The notes under the pieces were generated by a model. That model had not been told where the DNA came from, searched no databases, and was given only the letters and a program-made list of their open reading frames with translations. This document shows, piece after piece, positions 1 to 8,506 of a DNA stretch of 64,000 nt. Made by a program: the position numbers and the translations under genes. Source of the DNA: Nonomuraea guangzhouensis (GTDB taxonomy: Bacteria > Actinomycetota > Actinomycetes > Streptosporangiales > Streptosporangiaceae); NCBI RefSeq assembly GCF_019396345.1, contig NZ_JAHKRM010000040.1:56086-120085 (forward strand). Direction: 5' to 3'. The first letter of the stretch is position 1, and each line of letters opens with the position of its first letter.

Positions 1-312
1 GTACGCGGCCCGGATGGCGCCCTGCGCGTCGATGGCCACGGCGGTGTTGTGCACCCGGTCCTGGCCCGGTTCGAACACGCCGGCGATCACCGCGACGCCG
101 TGTTCGCGGGCCGCCTCGGCCACGCCGGAGACGAACGGCCCGTCGAGCGGCTCGGCCAGCTCGGTGATGCGGCTGCCGTAGCGGGTCAGCGTCGCTTCCG
201 GGAAGATCGCCAAATCGGCGCCGTCCGCTTTGGCGAGCGCTTCGCGGACCCTCTTGAGGTTGGCAGACGGGTCAGGAGACACCGGGATCTGGCAGAGGGC
301 GATTCTGGTCAC
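1..312 (-). CDS. Carbon-nitrogen hydrolase (nitrilase superfamily), N-terminal part
   Basis: The reading frame runs off the left edge, so only the first 104 residues are present. The GTG start at 312 opens with VTRIALCQIPVSPD, the typical first beta strand of nitrilase-superfamily amidases. FPEATLTRYG holds the first catalytic Glu (about residue 39) of the Glu-Lys-Cys triad; the Lys and Cys lie outside the window. These enzymes hydrolyse non-peptide C-N bonds of amides or nitriles, and the substrate cannot be told from this piece. Its start lies 41 bases inside the end of the upstream DUF418 gene, so it is probably the last gene of a three-gene operon. Confidence 0.85.
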   Translation of the reverse strand, partial: MTRIALCQIPVSPDPSANLKRVREALAKADGADLAIFPEATLTRYGSRITELAEPLDGPFVSGVAEAAREHGVAVIAGVFEPGQDRVHNTAVAIDAQGAIRAAY

Positions 313-1222
313 GGCCCGACTCTAACCGGTTGGGCACCCGTCGAAACCAGGTCAGGCATCGCCACATCCACTCGAGCGGCCCGTACCTGTATTTCGACTG
401 CCACCACACGCTGAACGGAATCTGAACGGCCAGCGTCGCCGTCGTGACCGCGAGCACCGAAAGGCGGGTCGGGTCGCTCTTGAGCAGGTGACTCGTCAGG
501 AAGATCACCAGCGTGCCGGAGACGTAGGTGGTCAGCGCCATCCGCCCGAGCGGTTCCAGCACCGCCGACAGCGGCGCCGCCCACCGGGCCCGCAGCGCCA
601 GCAGCAGGCCGGTGGTGTAGGCGGCGGCTCCGGTGAGCGCGGCGACGCTGTAGACGGTCCAGTTGCCGGCAGCGCCCGGGGCGCGGGTGACGAACCAGGC
701 GGCGGTGAGCAGGGCGGTGGCCAGCGCGCTGACCGCGAAGACCGGCAGCAGCAGCCGCCCGGACGGGCGCGACTCCATCAGCGCCATGCCGAGCAGGAAC
801 AACGGGGGAATGAGAAACGGCCCGGCCCCGATCCGCACCGCCCACACGACCGCGGCCACTCCGAGAATCAGCAGGGGCGGCCCGCCGGCCAGGAACGAGG
901 CGGGCAGCAGCACCAGCGCCCCGAACACCGCGTAGATCGTCAGCACCTCGCCGCTGTAGAACACGTGCTGGACCAGCCCGAAGCAGAGCAGCCAGAACAG
1001 CCGGCTCAGCAGCACCCACCGCCCGGACCGCTCCAGCACCAGGACGAAGCTGATGCCGAACAGCAGCGAGAAGATCGGGTAGAACCGGCTCTGGAACAGT
1101 GCCTCAAGGGTCCAGTCGATGCCGTTCTTGGGGTCGTGCACGGCGTGCTGCCAGGTGTTGACCAGCATGATGCCGCACACCGCGAAGCCGCGGAGCGCGT
1201 CGAGCTCTCGGATACGGCTCAC
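272..1222 (-). CDS. DUF418 domain-containing membrane protein
   Basis: A 316-residue multi-pass membrane protein. It starts with RIRELDALRGFAVCGIM, the characteristic LDALRGFA opening of DUF418 proteins, and ends with the family-like segment WWQSKYRYGPLEWMWR. Roughly eight hydrophobic helices can be counted. The GTG start at 1222 shares GTGA with the stop codon of the S33 peptidase gene, so the two are translationally coupled. Full DUF418 proteins are often nearer 380-400 residues, so this is a short member. The family's biochemical role is not established; transport or envelope modification are guesses. Confidence 0.8.
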   Translation of the reverse strand: MSRIRELDALRGFAVCGIMLVNTWQHAVHDPKNGIDWTLEALFQSRFYPIFSLLFGISFVLVLERSGRWVLLSRLFWLLCFGLVQHVFYSGEVLTIYAVFGALVLLPASFLAGGPPLLILGVAAVVWAVRIGAGPFLIPPLFLLGMALMESRPSGRLLLPVFAVSALATALLTAAWFVTRAPGAAGNWTVYSVAALTGAAAYTTGLLLALRARWAAPLSAVLEPLGRMALTTYVSGTLVIFLTSHLLKSDPTRLSVLAVTTATLAVQIPFSVWWQSKYRYGPLEWMWRCLTWFRRVPNRLESGRDQNRPLPDPGVS

Positions 1223-2940
1223 AGCACCCAAGCGAACCACCAAACGAGGAATCCGGCCGCCGTGACGGCGGACCCCGCCTGCGGCCAGCCCGGCCGCCGG
1301 GCGAGCGCGCCGAGCGTCAGTACGGCCGAGCCCACCGCCACCCAGGTGTACGGCCAGGCCGACGCGGGCAGGCCGACGGCCAGCGCGGTCTCGTTCTCCT
1401 TCACCATGCTCCAGACCGCCGCGCCGATCAGCCCGGTGAACGCCGTCCCGGCCAGCCCGGCGAAGGCGGCCAGCGCCCGGCCCTTCAGCGCGCCCGTGAC
1501 GAGCTGGATCAGCGACACCAGCGCGAACAGCGCGAGCGGGGCGGCCAGCCAGGGCGACAGCGAGATCTGGTAGGGGGCGCCGGTGACCCGCACGTCGCCC
1601 GGGTTCAGCCGGGGGTAGACGGCGGCCTGCCCGGGTGAGCACGATCCAGCCGCCGCTCCGCCTGCCGGGGTGTCCACGAAGGCGAGGATGTGGCGGCGGG
1701 CGCAGCCGTTGACCAGGAACACCGCGTGTCCCGTGCCGGCGAACTCCACGAAGCGGGCGTTGGGGAGGGCTTTGGCGGCGGGCTCGCTGGTCCTGGTCGG
1801 CGTCGTGGGGTCGTACTGGCCGCCCACGACGAGGGCGGGGGCCTTGGTCGTGGCGTTGACGGGCGCCGACTTGGGAAGCTTCCAAGCATCACACACCGCT
1901 TTGTCACTATTTACAGTGAAAAGTCGGGATTTTGTGGAGTATGTGTTGAACGGGACCTCGTCCTGGCACTGCACCGCGTGATACAGCCCGAACTCGTGCG
2001 AGACCAGCGCGCCACCCACCGCGTCGGCCAGCGGGCGCAGCAGCTCGTCGTGGCCCTTGCTCAGCGCGTCGATCAGCGCGGGCGCCACGGCGATCACGTC
2101 GGCCTCGTGCAGCGCCTCCGCCATGATCGTCGCCACGTCGTCGCCGGTCAGCCGGGCGGTGAAACCGGTGCCGAGCAGCGGGTCGGTGGTCTGGACCCGG
2201 GCGGGGCGGGCGTTCAGCCGGGTCACCATCGCCTCGAACGACTCGCGCAGGCCGAGCTTGGCCACGGTGTCGCTCAGGTTGCGGTCGGCGTCGTCGTACC
2301 AGCCGACCGCCTCCGGCAGGTACGAGTCGAGCACCACCGACCGCACGCCCGCCGGGTCGGCGGCGGCCACGTCCATCATGACCCGAGTCGAGTAGCTGAC
2401 CCCGAACAGGTTCCAGGTGGGGTAGCCGAGCGTCTTACGCAGCTGGACGACGTCGGCGGTGATCTCCTTGGTGGTGTAGCCGCGCAGGTCCACGCCCTGC
2501 TGCTCGAGCCGTTCCCGGCATTTCAGCGCGGCGGCGCCGACGTCCGCCGACGGCCGGCGCAGCCGGTCCAGCATCGCCTCGGCCGTCTCCGGGCAGCTCA
2601 GCGTCGGCTGGGAGTACTTGCTGCCGCGCTGCTCCACGGTCACCACGTCGCGGTCGGGGAACATCTGGCTCAAGAACCCCGTCAGCTGCATCGACGCCGA
2701 GGCCGGGCCGCCGCTCATGTAGACGACCGGGTCGGGCTTGCGGTCCTTGGCCGTCGAGGTGTGCACGGCGTAGCCGACCTTGATGGTCTTGCCCGGCGTG
2801 TCCCTGCGCTCGGGAACGACCAGGAAACCGCAGGTCGTGTGATCGGGCATGGCGACGGGACACGCGCTCTTCCCGGCACCGCCCGGGTCCATGACGGGCG
2901 GCACGGAGAGAATGAGCGCGAGCAGGAGCCGAATGATCAC
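1219..2940 (-). CDS. Alpha/beta hydrolase, S33/tripeptidyl aminopeptidase-like, with C-terminal membrane helices
   Basis: A 573-residue protein with an N-terminal hydrophobic signal (residues 1-17) and an alpha/beta-hydrolase fold. Visible catalytic residues are Ser182 in GVSYS, Asp377 in GGQYDPTTP and His405 in GTGHAVF; the last part matches the TAP-like C-terminal domain of SlpD/SlpE-type peptidases. Unusually, residues from about 455 on form three or four membrane helices, which would anchor the catalytic domain outside the cell. Its GTG start sits 6 bases after a TAGTCT box in the gap shared with the aminotransferase gene. It is first in an operon with the DUF418 and carbon-nitrogen hydrolase genes. 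Proteolytic specificity is inferred from the family. Confidence 0.82.
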   Translation of the reverse strand: MIIRLLLALILSVPPVMDPGGAGKSACPVAMPDHTTCGFLVVPERRDTPGKTIKVGYAVHTSTAKDRKPDPVVYMSGGPASASMQLTGFLSQMFPDRDVVTVEQRGSKYSQPTLSCPETAEAMLDRLRRPSADVGAAALKCRERLEQQGVDLRGYTTKEITADVVQLRKTLGYPTWNLFGVSYSTRVMMDVAAADPAGVRSVVLDSYLPEAVGWYDDADRNLSDTVAKLGLRESFEAMVTRLNARPARVQTTDPLLGTGFTARLTGDDVATIMAEALHEADVIAVAPALIDALSKGHDELLRPLADAVGGALVSHEFGLYHAVQCQDEVPFNTYSTKSRLFTVNSDKAVCDAWKLPKSAPVNATTKAPALVVGGQYDPTTPTRTSEPAAKALPNARFVEFAGTGHAVFLVNGCARRHILAFVDTPAGGAAAGSCSPGQAAVYPRLNPGDVRVTGAPYQISLSPWLAAPLALFALVSLIQLVTGALKGRALAAFAGLAGTAFTGLIGAAVWSMVKENETALAVGLPASAWPYTWVAVGSAVLTLGALARRPGWPQAGSAVTAAGFLVWWFAWVL

Positions 2941-2965
2941 AGGAGGAGACTAATAGTCTGGGGCC
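2941..2965. promoter_or_regulatory. Symmetric two-way promoter for two leaderless genes
   Basis: The whole gap between two divergent GTG starts is 25 bases. Its centre is the palindrome AGACTAATAGTCT (2947-2959), so both strands read TAGTCT, a TANNNT-type -10 box, and in each direction exactly 6 bases separate the box from the GTG. Transcription starting about 7 bases after each box would give leaderless mRNAs both ways. The symmetry is read directly; promoter activity is inferred. Confidence 0.6.
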
Positions 2966-4132
<1,167 letters not shown>

Positions 4133-4177
4133 AGGCTCCCTCACGAAAGTGCATCCGATCGGTTACAGAGCGAAATG

Positions 4178-4196
4178 AGCCCAGCTGGGCTAGGGT
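4178..4196 (+). promoter_or_regulatory. Palindrome abutting a -10 box upstream of ahpC
   Basis: AGCCCAGCTGGGCT (4178-4191) is a perfect 14-base palindrome whose last T starts TAGGGT (4191-4196), a good -10 box. The ahpC start lies about 48 bases downstream and has its own Shine-Dalgarno. A regulator bound here would block or position RNA polymerase. No oxyR gene is adjacent, so the regulator is unknown. Confidence 0.4.
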
Positions 4197-4243
4197 AGGC
4201 GGCGCCTCACTGGTAGGGATCACCTCCTGAAGGAGCCGAAACG

Positions 4244-4795
4244 TTGCTCACCGTCGGTGACCGCTTCCCCGAGTACGAGCTCACCGCCTGCGTCGCCCTC
4301 GACCCCGAGAAGGCGTTCGCGGAGATCGACCACAAGAGCTACGAGGGCAAGTGGCGTGTCGTGTTCTTCTGGCCGAAGGACTTCACCTTCGTCTGCCCGA
4401 CCGAGATCGCCGAGTTCGGGCGTCTCCACCGCGAGTTCGCCGACCGTGACACCCAGGTGCTCGGCGTCTCCGTCGACTCCGAGTATGTCCACCACGCCTG
4501 GCGCAAGCACCACGACGACCTGCGTGATCTGCCGTTCCCGATGCTGAGCGACGTCAAGCGCGAGCTGTCGGCCGCGTGCGGGGTGCTCGGCGACGACGGC
4601 GTCGCCCAGCGCGCCACGTTCATCGTGGATCACAACGACGAGATCCAGTTCACGATGGTGACCGCCGGATCCGTGGGCCGCAACGTCCAGGAGGTCCTGC
4701 GGGTCCTCGACGCCCTGCAGTCCGACGAGCTCTGCCCCTGCAACTGGAGCAAGGGCGAGGCCGGGCTCGATGCGCGGGAGCTGCTGGCCCGGTGA
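4244..4795 (+). CDS. ahpC: Alkyl hydroperoxide reductase AhpC (peroxiredoxin)
   Basis: A 183-residue 2-Cys peroxiredoxin that reduces hydrogen peroxide and organic hydroperoxides in the cytoplasm. The peroxidatic Cys51 lies in DFTFVCPTEI. Candidate resolving cysteines are Cys164 and Cys166 in ELCPCNW, as in actinobacterial AhpC enzymes that are recycled by AhpD. The start is TTG at 4244, supported by AAGGAG 8 bases upstream. The ahpD start (GTG 4792) overlaps the last codons, giving a coupled two-gene operon. Expression probably comes from the TAGGGT/palindrome promoter upstream. Confidence 0.95.
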   Translation: MLTVGDRFPEYELTACVALDPEKAFAEIDHKSYEGKWRVVFFWPKDFTFVCPTEIAEFGRLHREFADRDTQVLGVSVDSEYVHHAWRKHHDDLRDLPFPMLSDVKRELSAACGVLGDDGVAQRATFIVDHNDEIQFTMVTAGSVGRNVQEVLRVLDALQSDELCPCNWSKGEAGLDARELLAR

Positions 4796-5328
4796 GCATC
4801 GACGAGCTGAAGGCGGCGCTGCCCGACTACGCCAAGGACACCCGGCTCAACCTGAGCTCGATCACGACCACCTCGTCGCTGACCGGCCGGCAGCTGTGGG
4901 GCACGGTGCTGGCGAGCGCGCTGGCCACCAGGTCCGGGCTGGTCATCGCCGCGATCTCCGAGGAGGCCGCGGCTCGGCTGCCGGCCGAGGCGTTCACGGC
5001 CGCCAAGGCCGCCGCCTCCATCATGGCGATGAACAACGTCTACTACCGGGCCGTCCACCTCATCGGCGACGAGACGTACGCGACGTTGCCCGCGCGGCTC
5101 AGGATGACCGTGCTCGGCGACCCGGGCGTGGACAAGGCCGACTTCGAGCTGTGGTGCCTGGCCGTCTCCGCGATCAACGGCTGCGGCCGGTGCCTGGAGT
5201 CGCACGAGCGGGTGCTGCGCGGCTCCGGCCTGCCCCGCGAGCACATCCAGGAGGCGCTGCGGGTGGCCGCCGTGATCAACGCCACCGCGATGACCCTCGA
5301 CGCCGAGGCGGCGCTGCTCACCGCCTGA
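4792..5328 (+). CDS. ahpD: Alkyl hydroperoxidase AhpD
   Basis: A 178-residue all-helical CxxC protein. In mycobacteria AhpD passes electrons from lipoamide systems to AhpC, and that role is inferred here. The active-site set is visible: Glu119, Cys131-Gly-Arg-Cys134 in INGCGRCLESHE, and His138. The length matches Mycobacterium tuberculosis AhpD (177 residues). The GTG start lies within GTGA at the ahpC stop codon, so translation is coupled. A long hairpin lies just after the stop. Confidence 0.95.
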   Translation: MSIDELKAALPDYAKDTRLNLSSITTTSSLTGRQLWGTVLASALATRSGLVIAAISEEAAARLPAEAFTAAKAAASIMAMNNVYYRAVHLIGDETYATLPARLRMTVLGDPGVDKADFELWCLAVSAINGCGRCLESHERVLRGSGLPREHIQEALRVAAVINATAMTLDAEAALLTA

Positions 5329-5340
5329 GGCTTGGACCTC

Positions 5341-5381
5341 CGTGGCGGAGGTGGGCTCTCCGGGTGTCCACCTCCGCCACG
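5341..5381. terminator. Bidirectional terminator hairpin between ahpD and the FUSC gene
   Basis: CGTGGCGGAGGTGG (5341-5354) pairs perfectly with CCACCTCCGCCACG (5368-5381) around a 13-base loop. It sits between the ends of two convergent genes. There is no long T tract, as is common in actinomycetes. Confidence 0.75.
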
Positions 5382-5383
5382 GG

Positions 5384-6481
5384 TCAGTTCTTCGCGTCCT
5401 CGTCGTGGGGCGCGTCCAGCGAGGTCAACGTCGCCGTCGCCGCCTCGTGGTCCATCCCGGTCGCCTGGAGCAGGTCCACGGCGATGGAGCGCAGCTGCGC
5501 GATGATGACGTGCGCCGAGAAGCCCAGCCGCTCAGGACGCTCCCGCGCCGCGACGGCGAGCAGCGCCTGCCGGGCCAGCATGGGCTCGCGGCCGGCCGCC
5601 AGTTCGAGCTGGAGCAGCAGCGCCGCCTCCGACACCTCGCGCATCGCCTCGGCCAGCGAGGTCGGCGGCGGGCTCGTCTCGCCCAGCGCCGCCAGCGTCC
5701 GGCGGGCCAGCACCCTGGCGTTGCGCAGGGCCAGGTCCACCGGCACGGCCGCGGTCTCGTACCTGGCCAGCCGGCCGCGGCGGTGCCAGTGCAGCGGTGA
5801 GATGAGCGTGATCTCCTTGCTGGTCTCCACCGCCCGCTCGAACTCCTCGACCGCCGCCTGGGTGGTGCGGGCCTCCTCCAGCGCCTCGGCGGCCAGGTCC
5901 ACGTCGCGCTTCTCGATCGCCTCCGCGGCCCGTTCGAGCACCGTGGACAGCGCGTCGAGCACGCCTGACAGGTGCTTGGCGGCGATCGTGAAGGGGCTGG
6001 CGGGAAGCAGCGCCACCGTGGCGACGGCGATGAGGCCGCCGGTGAGCGCGTCGGCCATCCGGTCCCAGCCCCCGGCGCCGTTGGTGGGCAGCAGGGCGGC
6101 GACCAGCACCGCGGACGAACCGGCCTGCGCCACGAAGAGCGCGCCGCTGTTCAGCAGCACCGCCGTGGTCATCGCCAGCGCGACCACCAGCGCGATCTGC
6201 CAGGCGCCCGAGCCGATCCAGGCCACCAGCAGGTCGCCGACGCCCACGCCCACGCTGACCCCCACCACCAGCTCGGCCACCCGGCGCAGCCGCTGCCCGA
6301 GCCCCACACCGACGCAGATCAACACGGAGATCGGCGCGAAGAACGGGCGGGCGTGGCCGAGCAGGTGGATGGCGACCGTCCAGGCGAGTGCCGCGCCCAC
6401 CGCGCACTGCGCGATGGAGGGCGCCATCATGCCGAACCCGCTCAGCCGTTCCCGTACATGATCGCTGAGCCTCGTTCGCAC
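5384..6481 (-). CDS. FUSC-family (aromatic acid exporter-like) membrane protein, copy 1
   Basis: A 365-residue protein. Its first ~155 residues form about five membrane helices, with RPFFAPISVLICVGVGLGQR typical of the FUSC/ArAE_2 fold; the C-terminal ~200 residues are cytoplasmic and helical. FUSC proteins are linked to efflux of aromatic acids and similar compounds, but the substrate here is unknown. It is a paralogue of the next gene upstream, with the same architecture and long identical stretches such as LLPASPFT. The start is GTG at 6481, with AGAAGG just upstream. A dyad overlapping a probable -10 box lies at 6503-6520, so this copy may have its own promoter. Confidence 0.82.
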   Translation of the reverse strand: MRTRLSDHVRERLSGFGMMAPSIAQCAVGAALAWTVAIHLLGHARPFFAPISVLICVGVGLGQRLRRVAELVVGVSVGVGVGDLLVAWIGSGAWQIALVVALAMTTAVLLNSGALFVAQAGSSAVLVAALLPTNGAGGWDRMADALTGGLIAVATVALLPASPFTIAAKHLSGVLDALSTVLERAAEAIEKRDVDLAAEALEEARTTQAAVEEFERAVETSKEITLISPLHWHRRGRLARYETAAVPVDLALRNARVLARRTLAALGETSPPPTSLAEAMREVSEAALLLQLELAAGREPMLARQALLAVAARERPERLGFSAHVIIAQLRSIAVDLLQATGMDHEAATATLTSLDAPHDEDAKN

Positions 6482-6502
6482 CCTTCTACCCTGGCGGATC
6501 TT

Positions 6503-6520
6503 TGTGACATTAGGGTCACA
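6503..6520 (-). promoter_or_regulatory. Dyad over the probable -10 box of FUSC copy 1
   Basis: TGTGAC-N6-GTCACA is a perfect 6-base inverted repeat. On the minus strand it contains TAATGT, a -10-like hexamer about 25 bases before the GTG start. The half-site recalls CRP-type TGTGA/TCACA, but the spacing is 2 bases longer than the usual CRP site. It is a candidate operator. Confidence 0.4.
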
Positions 6521-6583
6521 CTGCCCGGATCGGCGGCTCCGCTGAGCATCCGGAAAGCGCCCTTCACCGGCGGTGTCAGACGG

Positions 6584-7660
6584 TCAAGGGATGTCCTGAT
6601 CGCCGGGCGTGTCGAGGGGCGGGAGGGCGGCCACCGCCTGCTCGCGGTCGCCGCCGCTCGCCTGGAGCAGGTCCACGACGATCGACCGGAACTGCGCGAC
6701 CATCACACTGGCCGCGAACCCCCACCGCTCCGTCCCCTGCCGCCCCGCCACCGCCAGGATCGCCTCGTGGGCCCGGTGCGGCTCCTGCCCGTGGGCCAGC
6801 TCCTGCCGCAGCAGCAGGGTCGCGTCGGCCAGTTCGCGCAGTGCGTCCGGCATCCAGGCGGGCGGCGCGCCCTGCCCCTCAAGCGCCGCGACGGCCCGCC
6901 GGGCCAGCACCCTGACGTTCCTGACCGCGTGATCGAGAGGTACGGCGGCCGTCTCGTACCCGTCCAGCCGGGAACGGCCGTGCCGGTGCAGCGGTGAGAT
7001 GGTGGCGATCTCCCAGCTGGTCGCCAGCGCCTGCTTGAACTGCTCCACGTTCGCCTGGGTGCCCCGCGCGGCGTCCAGCGCCTTGGCCGCCAGGCCGGGG
7101 TCGGACTTCTCGATCGCCTCCGAGACCTGCCGCAGCGCACGGGCCAGCGCCTCGAACATCCCCGACGCCTGCTTGGCCACGAGGGTGAACGGGCTGGCCG
7201 GCAGCAGGGCGATCGCGATGATCCCCACGACGCCGCCGGTCAGCGCGTCGAGCATCCGGTTCAGCCCGCCGACGCCCGATGGGGGCAGCAGGGTGGCGAC
7301 CAGGATGGCCGAGGACCCGGCCTGCAGGACGATCAGGGAGCCGCTGTCGAGCAGGACGCCGACGGCCATCGCCAGCGCCACCACGAGCGCGATCTGCCAG
7401 GCGCCCGAGCCGATCCAGGACACCAGCAGGTCGCCGACGCCCACGCCCACGCTGACCCCGACGACCATCTCGATCATCCGGCGCAGGCGCTGCCCGAGAC
7501 CCACGCCGATGCTGAGGATCACCGCGATCGGGGCGAAGAACGGGCTGGGGTGCCCGAGGACGTTCTTGGCGACCAGCCAGGCCAGAGCCGCCCCCACGGC
7601 GCACTGCCCGACCGTCGGTGCCATCAGCGCCAGCCTGCTCAGACGCTTCTTCACGTGCAC
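6584..7660 (-). CDS. FUSC-family (aromatic acid exporter-like) membrane protein, copy 2
   Basis: About 358 residues, with the same design as copy 1: about five N-terminal membrane helices and a helical cytoplasmic half. The two copies align throughout (shared GSGAWQIALVVALAM and LLPASPFT), showing a tandem duplication with strong divergence in the cytoplasmic half. The start is uncertain. GTG at 7660 is used because HVKKRLS then aligns with HVRERLS of copy 1; TTG 7678 and GTG 7654 are alternatives. It follows the alpha/beta hydrolase gene by less than 30 bases on the same strand, so the two are probably co-transcribed. Confidence 0.8.
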   Translation of the reverse strand: MHVKKRLSRLALMAPTVGQCAVGAALAWLVAKNVLGHPSPFFAPIAVILSIGVGLGQRLRRMIEMVVGVSVGVGVGDLLVSWIGSGAWQIALVVALAMAVGVLLDSGSLIVLQAGSSAILVATLLPPSGVGGLNRMLDALTGGVVGIIAIALLPASPFTLVAKQASGMFEALARALRQVSEAIEKSDPGLAAKALDAARGTQANVEQFKQALATSWEIATISPLHRHGRSRLDGYETAAVPLDHAVRNVRVLARRAVAALEGQGAPPAWMPDALRELADATLLLRQELAHGQEPHRAHEAILAVAGRQGTERWGFAASVMVAQFRSIVVDLLQASGGDREQAVAALPPLDTPGDQDIP

Positions 7661-7688
7661 GAACCCTGGCCTACCCAAGCCGCGACGC

Positions 7689-8354
7689 TCAACCGGCCAG
7701 GTACTCGTCGACGGCCCGCAGGAACGCCTCGCGCGCGGAGACGTGGATGAGATGCCCGACGGCGATCGTGACCAGCTTGGCCCCCGGAATCGCCGCCGCC
7801 ACCCGGTCGACGTCGAGATGGCTCGCGCCCGACACCACCAGCGTCGGCGCGGTGATCGAGGCGAGCCCCGCGGCCCACGCCGGATCGGGCGCCAGGAACT
7901 GCCGCTCGGTGTCGTGCACCATCCGCCAGTCGAACCCGGGGGACTCGCCGTCCTCCACGATCGGCGGACGATCCTTCATCGCGTAGGGCGGGGCCGGATC
8001 CTCCAGGACCAGCCGCTCGACGCGATCGGGCCAGGTCATGGCCATGAGATAGGCCACCGCGCCGCCCAGTGAGTGCCCCACCAGCGTCGCCCGTCCGAAC
8101 CCCAGCTCGTCCAGCAGCGCGACGACGTCCCGCGCCATGTCGGGCAGCGCGTACGTGCCCGGATAGTCACTGGAGCCGTGACCCCGCAGGTCGAGGGCGA
8201 TCACGTGATAGCGGGCGGCGAAGTGCTGGGTGACGCCGTTCCAGTCGTTGTGGTTGGCGGTCCGTCCGTGGATGAGCAGCAGCGGGGGAGCGGCCGGGTC
8301 GCCCTCCTCGCGATAGACGAGCTTGATCCCGTTGACGTGTGCTTCGCGAATCAC
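7689..8354 (-). CDS. Alpha/beta-fold hydrolase
   Basis: A 221-residue enzyme with the oxyanion-side motif LLIHGRTANHNDW, the nucleophile elbow GHSLGGAV (Ser), a late acid residue in LVVSGASHLDVD and the His of VGHLIHVS. The lid region is short, so it is a small member of the family. Esterase, lipase or C-C hydrolase activity are all possible. The GTG start at 8354 is chosen because TAGGGT ends 7 bases upstream, a leaderless arrangement; in-frame starts further upstream would run through that promoter. It heads a probable operon with FUSC copy 2, which hints that a hydrolysed product is exported or detoxified. Confidence 0.82.
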   Translation of the reverse strand: MIREAHVNGIKLVYREEGDPAAPPLLLIHGRTANHNDWNGVTQHFAARYHVIALDLRGHGSSDYPGTYALPDMARDVVALLDELGFGRATLVGHSLGGAVAYLMAMTWPDRVERLVLEDPAPPYAMKDRPPIVEDGESPGFDWRMVHDTERQFLAPDPAWAAGLASITAPTLVVSGASHLDVDRVAAAIPGAKLVTIAVGHLIHVSAREAFLRAVDEYLAG

Positions 8355-8367
8355 ACCGGTGACCCTA
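8355..8367 (-). promoter_or_regulatory. -10 box TAGGGT for a leaderless hydrolase gene
   Basis: On the minus strand TAGGGT occupies 8367-8362 and is followed by 7 bases and the GTG start at 8354. This places the transcription start at or within a base or two of the start codon. Confidence 0.5.
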
Positions 8368-8506
8368 TCGCCGAGGCCGACCGCCACGTTGGGCAGACAT
8401 TGCCGGTGAAAGGCCAATTCGCTGGTGGATAGCGTGTCCTGCGGGCCGCCGGGGTACATCTGGGAGTTCCGCGGGCTCGCCGCCGAATAGCCGAACAGGG
8501 GTTGTG

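Noticed and set aside
6503..6520. CRP/FNR-type site
   Set aside because: Half-sites fit, but the distance between TGTGA and TCACA is 8 rather than 6 bases, so it is kept only as an unnamed dyad.
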